This document shows, one piece after another, positions 8,239 to 15,459 of a stretch of DNA of 47,850 nt. Numbering within the stretch: position 1 is the first letter of the stretch; each line of letters opens with the position of its first letter. The notes under the pieces were generated by a model. It was not told the DNA's origin and made no database searches. It saw nothing but the letters and a program-made list of their open reading frames with translations. The position numbers were made by a program, and so were the translations under genes. The stretch is taken from contig CAYONM010000007.1 of NCBI GenBank assembly GCA_964405325.1, positions 1 through 47,850 on the forward strand. The letters are read 5' to 3'. Source of the DNA: CAYONM01 sp964405325. GTDB lineage: Bacteria; Planctomycetota; UBA11346.

Positions 8239-9456
8239 TCAGTTCACGACGCGCAGATCGCTGGCCAGGATGGTGGGAACGCCTTGATATTCGGCGGGCA
8301 GGTCGCCTTCGGTCGGCTTGGCTTGGCCGGTGACCCGAACCCGACGCCAGAACAGGCTGCGCAGATCCTGGGCATTCTGACCATTCACCTGGATGAACGC
8401 AGCCACACCGGCATCGCCGAGGATGGCGTACTGTCTCCCCAGTCCCGGGATATCGCGCTCTTCCAGCCAGCCTTCCACCACGGTTGCGCCGGGGACGCTG
8501 GCGACCGAGCTGCGTTGGACATTGTCCAATTCGGCAGCCGGCTGTTGCACTGGAGCTGGCTGTTGCACCGGAGCTGGTGCAGAGCTGGGCGCTGTTTGCT
8601 GGGCTGGCGTTGGCTCGGGGCTGGGTGTGGCTGGCTGCGGGGTACTGGCAACCGGTGTGCTGGGAGCTGCTTGCGGGGCTGGGGCCGGTGTTGCAGGCGT
8701 GCTGGTGGGGGCAGCCAGGGCCATGGTCGGTTCGACCGGTGCCATGCTGGCGCGCAGCATGCGGACGATGCCGGTGCGCAGGCGCTGGGCTTCCAGGCGG
8801 CTGCGCAGGGCGGGGTGTTCGTCCACTATTTTCTTCAACGGTTCCAACAGTCCGGCCCAGTCCAGGGTGTTGGCACTGGCACGGTCACGCTGATACACCG
8901 CATGGTATTCTGCGTAGATCTGCTGTACCTCGCTCCACAGCCGTTGAATGGAGGTCTGGGCGGTCTTCTGCGCGTCTTCCCGTTGCGCGATCACGGTCTG
9001 CACTGGGGCCGAGAGGTTCAACACGCTTTGGTACACATAGGCCGTTGCCGAGGGGGGGTAGACCGCCAGCCAGTCACCGACCTTGTGTCCTTTCCAGATC
9101 ACCTCATCGCCAGCTGGGAGATCGGCCACGACATTGCTGGCGATGGTCGCGTCGGAGCGGACACGGCCACCATCGACCACCACCTGATAGATCTGTTCAC
9201 GATCGGTCGCTTGGACCACTTTGTTGTGGATCCAGGCGTGACCCTGTTGTGGGAAACGGATCTTGTACCAGCCGGACTTGCCTTCCACCTTACCCAGGAT
9301 CTCGACTTTGGTGCCGGGTTTCAGAGTGACGATCACGCCCGCATTGAGGCTGGGCCCATAGCGGATGTTACCATTCTTGGCCATGGTCACGATGGTCTGG
9401 TCCTGAGCGGTTAGCACACAGCAAAACAGCATGAGGAAGGGTATCGTCGCGCGCAT
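8239..9456 (-). CDS. Exported SH3-domain protein
   Basis: The 405-residue product starts with a signal peptide (MRATIPFLMLFCCVLTAQ). Two tandem bacterial SH3-like (SH3b) domains follow: one with GNIRYGPSLNAGVIVTLKPG and WYKIRF, the second with GGRVRSDATIASNVVADLPAG and WLAVYPP. Residues 160-230 are helical. Then comes a low-complexity Pro/Ala/Thr linker of about 80 residues including two VQQPAP repeats. The C-terminal 90 residues (VEGWLEERDIPGLGRQYAILGD) look like an OB-type or third small beta domain. Such domains bind cell-wall peptides. The start ATG 9456 has AGGAG upstream; an earlier ATG at 9483 would add an arginine-rich extension before the signal peptide and is less likely. Monocistronic and convergent with the preceding genes. 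Confidence 0.75.
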   Translation of the reverse strand: MRATIPFLMLFCCVLTAQDQTIVTMAKNGNIRYGPSLNAGVIVTLKPGTKVEILGKVEGKSGWYKIRFPQQGHAWIHNKVVQATDREQIYQVVVDGGRVRSDATIASNVVADLPAGDEVIWKGHKVGDWLAVYPPSATAYVYQSVLNLSAPVQTVIAQREDAQKTAQTSIQRLWSEVQQIYAEYHAVYQRDRASANTLDWAGLLEPLKKIVDEHPALRSRLEAQRLRTGIVRMLRASMAPVEPTMALAAPTSTPATPAPAPQAAPSTPVASTPQPATPSPEPTPAQQTAPSSAPAPVQQPAPVQQPAAELDNVQRSSVASVPGATVVEGWLEERDIPGLGRQYAILGDAGVAAFIQVNGQNAQDLRSLFWRRVRVTGQAKPTEGDLPAEYQGVPTILASDLRVVN

Positions 9457-9483
9457 AGGTCGTCTCCTGAGGGTGCGGTTCAT

Positions 9484-9732
9484 GGTAGAAGTGGTGGGTA
9501 GGGCGCAACCGCAGCTAAATGCGATGCCCTACCAGTTCTTGACGCAGTCGTGGCCTGAGCTTTCAGCCTCACCAATCGGACCAGCGGTAGCCTTCTCCTG
9601 CTGTGTCGTTGTGTCACTGCGCTCGTTGGATCATAAGAGTGGTATGGATGACTTCCGGTTCACGGCCCGAGCTGACACCGCAGTGTGTCTACGGCCTTGC
9701 CAAGGACCGAAAGTCTCAACCATGCTCGGATC
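9484..9732. other. Divergent promoter region, no gene
   Basis: This 249-bp gap separates the divergent SH3-domain gene and the following helical-repeat gene and must hold promoters for both. I could not pick out a clear -35/-10 pair. No repeats or RNA are visible. Confidence 0.4.
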
Positions 9733-10668
9733 ATGTCGACGCCCCATAGCCCTTTCCAGCGCTTGCTGCAGCAGACCAGTGAAGTCGCCAATCAAGATCC
9801 CCGTGCCGCTTTTGCGGAGTTGGACAGCTTGTTCGGTAAGAGCAGCTCGGCCGACGAGGTGCAGCAACTGTGTGCCTTCGCTGCCAATCTGGGTGGCGCG
9901 GTACTGGGCAACTTCGAAGAGACTCAAGAGCTGTTGGACCGCATGCTGGCGCATCCCGGCCTGGAGGATCCCGATGCCAGCGGCGTGCGTCGGTCCATTC
10001 TCCGAGCCAAAGCGGTGCTGTTCGATGTTGCTGGCGAGAGTGAACAGGCAGAAGCCCTGCGTGAGCAGGGGGTGACCAACGCATCGGAACAGTGCCGCCT
10101 GTCAATTATGACTGCGCAAACCTTTGCCGCTCGGCAGCTGCCGCAGAAAGCGGTGGCGCATCTGAAAAAGTGCGCGGCGCTGTGTCAGGAGTTGGCTGCG
10201 GATGATCCGATTGTCGGTCAGGTGACCACCATTGCGGTCAATCTGGTGCGAGTGGCGGAGCAGCAAACCAACCGGGCTCACGATCTGTTGTTGGCCGCCA
10301 GCTCGGCGGCCATGGAGAGTCTGCAGCGGGCCGAGGGCTGGCAGAATCAGCACATGGCTTATTTTCAGCGTGCTCGTGCGCAGTTGCACGTTGGCAACCC
10401 CACGGCGGCCTTGGTAGCAGTGCAACGCATGATGGCTTTGGAGCAGGAGCATGAGGCGGACTCGTTCTTCTGTTTCCAATCGGCACAGTTGGCCTGTCGC
10501 GCGCAGTTGATCCGTGGGCAAGTAAAGGTTGCCAAGGGAGCCTTGCAGGCTTGCCGTGATCTGGCCGCAGGGGTGCAGAATCCCGATTGGAAACGGCAAT
10601 GCGGCCCGGCCCTGAAGGAGCTGGAGCAGTCCTACGCCACCATGACCGAGCGTTCCGGACAGCTTTAA
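9733..10668 (+). CDS. Hypothetical alpha-helical repeat protein
   Basis: A 311-residue protein made almost entirely of helices with small-residue spacing typical of tetratricopeptide-like repeats, for example AKAVLFDVAGESEQAEALREQG near residue 97 and FQRARAQLHVGNPTAALVAVQRM near 215. No signal peptide, enzyme motif or membrane segment is seen, so a cytoplasmic scaffold is likely. I do not recognise a named family. An in-frame ATG at 9685 exists, but MSTPHSPFQRLLQQ at 9733 looks more natural. It is followed by a 260-bp gap containing a dispersed repeat. Confidence 0.65.
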   Translation: MSTPHSPFQRLLQQTSEVANQDPRAAFAELDSLFGKSSSADEVQQLCAFAANLGGAVLGNFEETQELLDRMLAHPGLEDPDASGVRRSILRAKAVLFDVAGESEQAEALREQGVTNASEQCRLSIMTAQTFAARQLPQKAVAHLKKCAALCQELAADDPIVGQVTTIAVNLVRVAEQQTNRAHDLLLAASSAAMESLQRAEGWQNQHMAYFQRARAQLHVGNPTAALVAVQRMMALEQEHEADSFFCFQSAQLACRAQLIRGQVKVAKGALQACRDLAAGVQNPDWKRQCGPALKELEQSYATMTERSGQL

Positions 10669-10691
10669 ACAGAGGGGGCGCTGTTCCCGTC

Positions 10692-10804
10692 GCACCCGCC
10701 AGCCGGGCTCCGGTCCTACGCTCCTTTGTCGCGATTTGCTTAGCTAGCGCGGTCATTTTTCGGCGCGCTTCGCGCATGATTGCCCAAAAGCGTCGCTCGG
10801 TCGG
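10692..10804 (+). repeat. Dispersed GC-rich intergenic repeat, copy A
   Basis: This 113-bp segment resembles 38774-38885 closely. Shared blocks include GCACCCGCC, GGGCTCCGGTCC, ACGCTCCTT, GTCGCGA, TTCGCGCATGAT and CGTCGCTCG in the same order and near-identical spacing. A more diverged inverted copy lies at 14832-14909. All three copies are intergenic. No open frame or transposase is present, so it is a non-autonomous or structural repeat. Confidence 0.75.
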
Positions 10805-10870
10805 GGGGCCGACCGCAGGTCGTCGTGATTGGACGCGCTCGCTGTCCTGTCGTACGATTATACTAAAGCA

Positions 10871-10897
10871 GGTGCCAGATAGGACCCATCTGGCACC
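10871..10897. repeat. 10-bp inverted repeat
   Basis: GGTGCCAGAT (10871-10880) and its exact complement (10888-10897) enclose a 7-nt loop. It lies 31 bp upstream of the next gene and just after a TATACT box at 10859. There is no T-run, so it is more likely a 5' untranslated hairpin or an operator than a terminator. Confidence 0.5.
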
Positions 10898-10928
10898 GCC
10901 GCCAAACGTATTGTAGACTCCCCCTGTT

Positions 10929-11327
10929 ATGTGGTTCCGAACGAAATCGAAGCAGATCAAGGCGTCTGGTTTTACTGAGAATCTGATCGTGCGGCTTAAT
11001 ATGCAGCACGGTGAATTCGGCGATCAAAACGATCGCTTGGTGGTGGAAAGGCTGAATTCCCGGTGTCAGGAGCTGCTCGCTGAAACCGGTGTGATCTGTA
11101 AAGGCGATGAATACGCCCAAGGCGAGGCGCGCTTGCTGTTCGTCTGTCCCGATGCGGCGGTCGCCTGGCAGGCCATCAAGGGGGCTGTGCTCAGTCGCTT
11201 CGAGAGCTTTCCCATTCGGGTCGAGATCGAATACGACCTGGAGAAGCAGGAGGACTTGGCCAAGACCACCGCGGTGCAACGGCGGCGTCCGGTAAAGCCC
11301 TTGTCATTTCCCCCAGCGCGGTCATAG
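10929..11327 (+). CDS. Hypothetical protein
   Basis: A 132-residue protein of unknown role. The body alternates strands and helices (NLIVRLNMQHGEFGDQNDRL, ARLLFVCPDAAVAWQAIKGAVLSRF, PIRVEIEYDLEKQ), a ferredoxin-like pattern, and the tail is basic and proline-rich. I recognise no family. The ribosome binding site is weak. Its stop codon is 9 nt before the leader peptide of cimA, and the proposed cimA promoter lies inside its last 27 nt. Confidence 0.6.
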   Translation: MWFRTKSKQIKASGFTENLIVRLNMQHGEFGDQNDRLVVERLNSRCQELLAETGVICKGDEYAQGEARLLFVCPDAAVAWQAIKGAVLSRFESFPIRVEIEYDLEKQEDLAKTTAVQRRRPVKPLSFPPARS

Positions 11328-11328
11328 T
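11301..11328 (+). promoter_or_regulatory. Putative promoter of the cimA leader
   Basis: A -35 like TTGTCA (11301-11306) and a -10 like CATAGT (11323-11328) are separated by 16 bp. Transcription would then begin near 11334-11336, immediately before the leader-peptide ATG at 11337, giving an almost leaderless message. That would explain why the leader peptide has no Shine-Dalgarno. The -10 matches only 4 of 6 consensus bases, so this is tentative. Confidence 0.4.
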
Positions 11329-11336
11329 CGGCGGCC

Positions 11337-11393
11337 ATGCAGACGCAGCAGTTCCAGATTATCAGCGAGCTCATTATTATCGCGGCCACCTAG
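11337..11393 (+). CDS. Isoleucine-rich leader peptide of cimA
   Basis: An 18-codon open frame, ATG to TAG, reads MQTQQFQIISELIIIAAT. Five of 18 residues are Ile (ATT ATC at 11358-11363 and ATT ATT ATC at 11373-11381) plus one Leu. It precedes a pairing-competent segment and a terminator before the isoleucine-pathway gene cimA, exactly as leader peptides do in ilv, leu and his attenuators. No Shine-Dalgarno is visible; leaderless initiation from the promoter just upstream is possible. The peptide itself presumably has no function beyond reporting charged tRNA-Ile. Confidence 0.85.
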   Translation: MQTQQFQIISELIIIAAT

Positions 11394-11459
11394 CCAGCGA
11401 CGCTCGCTTCATTTTCCCACTCATTCCAGGGTCATCCGCGAGCGCGGATGACCCTTTTT
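11364..11459 (+). promoter_or_regulatory. Transcription attenuator of cimA
   Basis: Three mutually exclusive pairings are visible. Segment 1 (11364-11370, AGCGAGC, lying between the two Ile clusters) pairs with segment 2 (11402-11408, GCTCGCT). Segment 2 (11401-11407, CGCTCGC) pairs equally with segment 3 (11438-11444, GCGAGCG), which is the apex of the terminator. Segments 3 and 4 form the terminator. A ribosome stalled at Ile codons for lack of charged tRNA-Ile would cover segment 1, free segment 2 to capture segment 3, and let transcription into cimA. With ample isoleucine, 1:2 forms or segment 2 is covered and the terminator wins. This is the classic ribosome-mediated design known from ilv operons; its use on cimA is read from the sequence. 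Confidence 0.85.
11428..11459 (+). terminator. Attenuator terminator (segments 3:4)
   Basis: A perfect 12-bp stem (11428-11439 with 11444-11455) with loop GAGC is followed directly by five T. It ends 17 nt before the cimA start codon, leaving no room for a separate downstream promoter, so cimA transcription must pass through it. This placement is why it is read as an attenuator and not as the end of the upstream gene. Confidence 0.93.
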
Positions 11460-11476
11460 GCGTTCAAGGACCTACC

Positions 11477-13081
11477 ATGACCCGTTCCATCGAAGTTTAC
11501 GATACCACCCTGCGTGACGGCACTCAGGGAGAAGGCGTCAACCTGAGCCTGGAGGACAAGCTATACCTGACGCGTATCCTGGATGATCTGGGGGTCGACT
11601 TCATCGAAGGCGGCTGGCCCGGTTCCAACCCGAAGGATGAGGCGTATTTCAGACAGGTGCAGGAGATGGCGCTGCGGCATGCGCGTATCGCCGCCTTTGG
11701 CTCCACCCGTCGTGCCAAGCTGGCAGCAGCTGACGATCCCAATTTGCAGAAATTGGTCGCTTCCCAGGCCGGCGTCTGCACGATCTTTGGCAAGACCTGG
11801 GATCTGCATGTTACCGAGGCCCTGCGTATCAGTCTGGACGACAACCTGGCGATGATCGCTGATTCGGTGGCGTATTTGCGCGCCGAAACCGGTCGGCCGG
11901 TATTCTACGATGCGGAGCATTTTTTCGACGGCTGGAAGGCCAATCCCAGTTTTGCTCTGGATACCCTGCAGGCCGCGCACGAAGCCGGGGCCGAACGCCT
12001 GATCTTGTGCGATACCAACGGCGGCAGCCTGCCGAGTGACATCGAAGCGGGCATCGATGCCTTGCGCCAACGCCTTGGTGACGTGGCGCTGGGCATCCAC
12101 GTCCACAACGACGGTGGCCTGGCAGTGGCCAATACGCTGGTGGCGCTGCAGGTTGGTGCGGTCCAAGTACAGGGGACCATCAATGGTGTTGGCGAACGTT
12201 GCGGCAATGTGGATCTGTGCGCGGTGCTGGCCAACTGTGAATTGAAATTGGCTTACAGCTGTCTGCCGCCCGGTCGGCTGCAGGACCTGACGCAGGTCAG
12301 CCGAAGCGTTTGGGAGCGGATCAATCAGGTGGGGCCGATCAATCAGCCCTATGTCGGCAAGGCGGCTTTTGCCCACAAGGGTGGCATCCACGTTTCGGCG
12401 GTGCAGCGCAATGCCCTTACCTATGAGCACGTGCAACCGGAGAGCGTCGGCAATACCCGTCGGGTCCTGATCTCGGAATTGTCGGGCCGCAGCAATGTGC
12501 AAGCCAAGTTGTCGAACCGCTATCCCGAATTAAAGGATGCCACTTTGATGGCCAAGGTGCTGGACGATGTTCAGACCAAGGAAAACGATGGCTACAGCTA
12601 CGAGGCGGCCGAGGCCAGTTTCGATCTGATGGTGCGTCGGCACGTCAATAAGTACCGGCCGCTTTTTGACCTGCATTATTACCGGGTGCACGGTCTGGGC
12701 ACCGATCAGAGCGAGCAGGCTCCTCATCTGGTCGAAGCGATCTGTAAATTGACCGTGCGCAATCCGGGCGGTAATGGCGATGGCGACCTGCGCTTGTTCG
12801 TAGCCGAGGGCCATGGTCCGGTGGATGCTTTGGCGCACGCCTTGATGCAGGCTCTGACCCCGGCTTATCCACAATTGGAAGATATCCATCTGATCGACTA
12901 CAAGGTGCGCGTGGTCAACTCCGCTGACGGTACGGCGGCCAAGGTCCGGGTGCTGATCGAGCATCGCTTCCGTTCCACCTCCGAGCGTTTCAGCACCATC
13001 GGAGTGAGCGAGAATATCATCGAGGCCAGCTGGAATGCCCTGGTAGAAGCGGCGACCTTTACGGTGCTCAGCCGGGAATAA
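11477..13081 (+). CDS. cimA: (R)-citramalate synthase
   Basis: CimA condenses pyruvate with acetyl-CoA to citramalate, the first step of the threonine-independent route to 2-oxobutyrate and isoleucine. The 534-residue protein has the alpha-isopropylmalate/homocitrate synthase TIM barrel: YDTTLRDGTQGEGV at residues 8-21, metal-binding HVHNDGG near 208, and GERCGNVDL near 239. The stretch YVGKAAFAHKGGIHVSAV is typical of CimA, and a C-terminal LeuA dimer regulatory domain (about 385-534) suggests feedback control by an end product. The start has AAGGACC upstream. The Ile-rich leader supports isoleucine as the pathway end product. The next feature is a terminator at 13178. Confidence 0.93.
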   Translation: MTRSIEVYDTTLRDGTQGEGVNLSLEDKLYLTRILDDLGVDFIEGGWPGSNPKDEAYFRQVQEMALRHARIAAFGSTRRAKLAAADDPNLQKLVASQAGVCTIFGKTWDLHVTEALRISLDDNLAMIADSVAYLRAETGRPVFYDAEHFFDGWKANPSFALDTLQAAHEAGAERLILCDTNGGSLPSDIEAGIDALRQRLGDVALGIHVHNDGGLAVANTLVALQVGAVQVQGTINGVGERCGNVDLCAVLANCELKLAYSCLPPGRLQDLTQVSRSVWERINQVGPINQPYVGKAAFAHKGGIHVSAVQRNALTYEHVQPESVGNTRRVLISELSGRSNVQAKLSNRYPELKDATLMAKVLDDVQTKENDGYSYEAAEASFDLMVRRHVNKYRPLFDLHYYRVHGLGTDQSEQAPHLVEAICKLTVRNPGGNGDGDLRLFVAEGHGPVDALAHALMQALTPAYPQLEDIHLIDYKVRVVNSADGTAAKVRVLIEHRFRSTSERFSTIGVSENIIEASWNALVEAATFTVLSRE

Positions 13082-13177
13082 AAGCGAGTCGCATTCGGTG
13101 TGCCGTCGATAGTTGACATCATCGTATCAGCGGGAGGCAAGGCGGTGTATGGTCGCCGGACCTGGTATCAAGGAGCC

Positions 13178-13214
13178 GAGTAAACAAACCGGGCGCCGCC
13201 CGGTTTGTTTACTC
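13178..13214. terminator. Perfect 17-bp palindromic terminator
   Basis: Arms 13178-13194 and 13198-13214 are fully complementary around a 3-nt loop. GC pairs at the apex and A/T-rich pairs at the base (AAACAAACC and GGTTTGTTT) give a terminator on both strands. It ends cimA transcription and lies at the end of the minus-strand DUF3686 fragment, whose TAA falls inside the right arm. The apex shares CCGGGCG...GCCCGGTTTGT with a hairpin at 19299. Confidence 0.85.
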
Positions 13215-13640
13215 AGCCGAATCGTCGACATGGCCGTCTTCGCCATACTTCGGCGCCTGGCGTTGATTTTGGATCAATTGCCGCAGATGGTCGACCAGCT
13301 CGCGGAGGGGTTTACAGATTTCGTCCTGGGCCTGCAGTTGCTGGCCGATGACCTGCATGGCGTGTATCCGCGAAGGTTCCGACTCGGCCCGGAAAATAAC
13401 CATGCGGCCGTTCTCTGACATGGAAAAACCGTTGTACAGCTGTGGTGATTGCACTTCGCGCCGGATCAGGTTGTATTGCAGGATGGAGTAGCTGCCCTGA
13501 GCCCGGTGGTGGAAGATATAGGCGACGTCCTCACCGTTAGGCGAGCGCAGGATTTTGACAAATTCCATATGGTCGGTGTCGTAAGGGAACACCTTGTGGC
13601 TGCCGTCGGCAAGATAATAGCCATGCAAACTTATCGTTGC
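13209..13640 (-). pseudogene. Fragment of a DUF3686-type DNA repair ATPase
   Basis: About 140 codons read GYYLADGSHKVFPYDTDHMEF, RSPNGEDVAYIFHHRAQGSYS, LQYNLIRREVQSPQLYNGFS and FRAESEPSRIHAMQV. This pattern resembles, from memory, the DUF3686 region of very large (about 1700-residue) DNA repair ATPases. Only this internal piece is present; neither the N-terminal coiled coil nor the AAA ATPase part is found. The frame can be read back to an ATG at 13754 that overlaps the sulfatase stop, but residues before GYYLADG look random and a terminator intervenes at 13673. So I treat it as a truncated remnant, not a functional 181-residue gene. Confidence 0.55.
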
Positions 13641-13672
13641 ACGGCTGGTGGAGCGGTGTTGGCAAAGAGACA

Positions 13673-13699
13673 GGGTCTCTCCACTTTCGTGAGAGACCC
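13673..13699 (-). terminator. Terminator behind the sulfatase remnant
   Basis: GGGTCTCTC (13673-13681) pairs with GAGAGACCC (13691-13699). On the minus strand the stem is followed by the T-rich TGTCTCTTTG. It lies 51 nt beyond the sulfatase stop, as its original terminator would, and separates it from the DUF3686 fragment. Confidence 0.7.
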
Positions 13700-13750
13700 C
13701 GTTGCATGCCGTTTGGCTCGAGTTGGCTCGTTCGGGCTGGGTTTCGACAC

Positions 13751-14533
13751 TCATCCGCGCGTGACGCCGCCTTCCATCAACATCGCACGCATGTAGCCAC
13801 CTAGGGCCCGGGCCTTGTCTGGGCATTGGTCGATCAGGTTGTGCCGTTCTTCGGGATCGTCGTCCAGGTTGTAGAGCTCGTCGCTGTCATTGATGGTGTG
13901 GGCAAATTTCCATGGGCCTTGGCGGATGGCGTCAAAGCCTTCCATGCGGACGGCGACGAAGTCGCGATGGGTGTCGGTTTCGTCGCGGAGGATCGGGGCG
14001 AAGCTCTGGGCATCAATGCGTTGCACTGGTGGTACGCCAGCGAGATCGCAGATGCTAAGACCAATATCGATCAGCTCCACCAATTCGTCGCAGGTGCCGG
14101 GGCGGATGCCAGGGCCGGCGGCGATCAGCGGGATGTGCCAGGCACCTTCGTAGGGGACGTGTTTGGTCAGCTGTCCGTGATCACAGAGCATTTCGCCGTG
14201 GTCGGCGCTGAAAATAATATAAGTACGGTCTGCTTGACCGGATTCCTCAAGAGCAGCGATTATTTCGCCGACGGCGTCGTCGATGACGGTGATGGCGGCG
14301 CAGTATTGCCGCTGCATGCCGAGGACCTGTTCCGGGGTCCATTGACGCGCACGGCGACGGACCCGTTCCGGCTTGGTGTTGAGGTCGCTGGAAATAGGAG
14401 GAGGCATGTCAGCGTGGCGATAGCGATCGGCATATTCGGTCGGCGGGTCGAAGGGGTCGTGTGGTCCGACAAAGGTGACGAAATAATGCCAGGGGTAATC
14501 GCTTGGGGCCTGGCGCAGCCAGTCGGCGGCGCG
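13751..14533 (-). pseudogene. Sulfatase, N-terminally truncated
   Basis: The minus-strand frame reads ADWLRQAPSDYPWHYFVTF then VGPHDPFDPP (14500-14440 region), IIFSADHGEMLCDHG with the metal-binding Asp-His pair, and ends ELYNLDDDPEERHNL, all typical of type I sulfatases in the alkaline-phosphatase superfamily. The N-terminal third, including the C/S-x-P-x-R formylglycine site, is absent. Upstream of about 14533 the frame runs into unrelated sequence. The first in-frame ATG (14407) is internal, so any product would lack the active site. The fragment meets the truncated AraC gene back to back, consistent with one deletion through a divergent regulator-sulfatase pair. It belonged to degradation of sulfated carbohydrate or similar esters. 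Confidence 0.85.
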
Positions 14534-14825
14534 GACGCTGATCGAACAGGAATTCGAGTCCCTGAGCGGCGTCGGCGCGGTGGCCCAGCGCTGCGATGTG
14601 AGTGCCGAACACCTGGCTCGGTTGTTTGTCCGTTACACTGGTGAAGGACCCAATAAATTATTGTTCCGTCTGCGCATGAACAAAGCCGCGCACCTGTTGA
14701 CCGACAGCAACCAATCCATTGCCGATATTGCCGAAGATGTTGGTTACAACGACGCTTTTGCTTTTTCCAAGGCTTTCCGTCGTGGCTTTGGCTGTTCACC
14801 ACGCAGCTATCGCGATCGGGCATAA
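14534..14825 (+). pseudogene. AraC-family regulator, only the DNA-binding end
   Basis: From about 14535 the plus strand reads LIEQEFESLSGV, AQRCDVSAEHLARLFVRYTG and SIADIAEDVGYNDAFAFSKAF, ending GCSPRSYRDRA. This is a complete AraC-type double helix-turn-helix (HTH_18) of roughly 95 residues. No sensor domain precedes it and no start codon with a ribosome binding site is near; a GTG at 14580 would cut into the first helix. The coding similarity begins exactly where the divergent sulfatase similarity stops. It is best read as the surviving 3' end of the sulfatase's divergent regulator. Confidence 0.85.
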
Positions 14826-14831
14826 CCTGGT

Positions 14832-14909
14832 TTTGGGCGTTTCGCAAAGGCTCGCTCAGCGACCATGGTCGCTTCGAGAGTCTGGGACCGGAGCCCGGCT
14901 GATAGGTGC
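14832..14909 (-). repeat. Dispersed GC-rich intergenic repeat, copy C (diverged)
   Basis: On the minus strand this region reads GCACC, then CAGCCGGGCTCCGGTCC, matching copy A (10692-10804) over its first 25-30 bases; the remainder (CTCGAAGCGACCATGGTCGC) is only loosely similar. It lies directly after the AraC fragment. The partial match suggests an older or truncated copy. Confidence 0.55.
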
Positions 14910-14951
14910 GAAGGACGTCACGAAAAGGCAATGTCACTCCTGCTGGCAACA

Positions 14952-15275
14952 TCAACCGTGATAGACCTCGGCCGGTTGCTGGAAGCCGGCCATGCGTGCC
15001 AGGAGCCGCAGTTGGAGCAGTTCAGCCAGCAGGGTCGGATCCGTGCTGCGTACCAGCCGTCCTGGCTGCGGATGTCCATGCGGATCGGTTCCTTGAAGAC
15101 CAGTTGGTTGCCCTCGACGGCGACCACTTCGTGGTATTCCAGGAACCAGATGTGACCGCCCCGGTAGTTCTTGGTGACGTGGGGCTGGCAGTACCAGTCT
15201 TCAACCGATCTATCGGAATTCTCCGGCATGTGGATCAGGACCAGATCGCCGACTGCGAAGCTGTTGGCGCGGTGA
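14952..15275 (-). pseudogene. Remnant of a large secreted, probably beta-helix protein
   Basis: The minus strand has a coding-like frame from about 15270 to 15055: NSFAVGDLVLIHMPENSD, DWYCQPHV, WFLEYHEVVAVEGNQLVF and KEPIRMDIRSQDGWY. The alternating strands with an aromatic rhythm recall the pre-helix region of right-handed beta-helix polysaccharide-active proteins, but I cannot name the family with confidence. Near 15050 the sense appears to shift frame into DPTLLAELLQLRLLARMAGFQQPAEVYHG and a stop at 14952, which may be the tail of a different gene. No start codon context exists. It is a fragment in the same decayed stretch as the sulfatase. Confidence 0.4.
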
Positions 15276-15459
15276 CGGCGGTGTTGATCGACGCTGTCGG
15301 TCTGCCTGGTGTCGCGGCCATCGCCGTGGGCTGTCTGGTCGGGGTCGCCATCGGTGCCTGGCACGGTTTCTCGGTTTCTGCTGGCAATATATCGTGAAGG
15401 GTCTGATCCTGCTGCTGGCGGTCAGGGTGGACATGGCCTATCGCCGCAAAGGGGCGTAG
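15276..15459 (+). pseudogene. Sugar ABC transporter permease remnant
   Basis: Two pieces in different plus frames look like parts of one ribose/xylose-type (RbsC) permease. About 15285-15362 reads VGLPGVAAIAVGCLVGVAIGAWHG, like the AlaGly-rich helix and ..NG motif early in the family. About 15365-15459 reads FCWQYIVKGLILLLAVRVDM then AYRRKGA and stop, like the family's C-terminus (..FWQ.VVKG.ILLLAV..D). The roughly 200 residues between them are missing and the frame changes at the join. It lies directly beside a sugar-binding protein and sensor kinase, so an intact transporter may once have been here. Confidence 0.5.

Noticed and set aside
8520..8720. CRISPR-like or tandem repeat array in the GCTGG-rich stretch
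   Set aside because: It is the Pro/Ala/Gln-rich linker of the SH3-domain protein; the short repeats are codon-level and have no unique spacers.
8230..9414. 394-codon plus-strand frame across the SH3-domain gene
   Set aside because: It is antisense to a gene with signal peptide, SH3 domains and a good ribosome binding site, and starts inside the terminator region with Gly/Trp-rich sequence.
13826..14644. 272-codon plus-strand frame over the sulfatase fragment
   Set aside because: Mirror frame of the sulfatase remnant; the minus strand carries clear sulfatase motifs.
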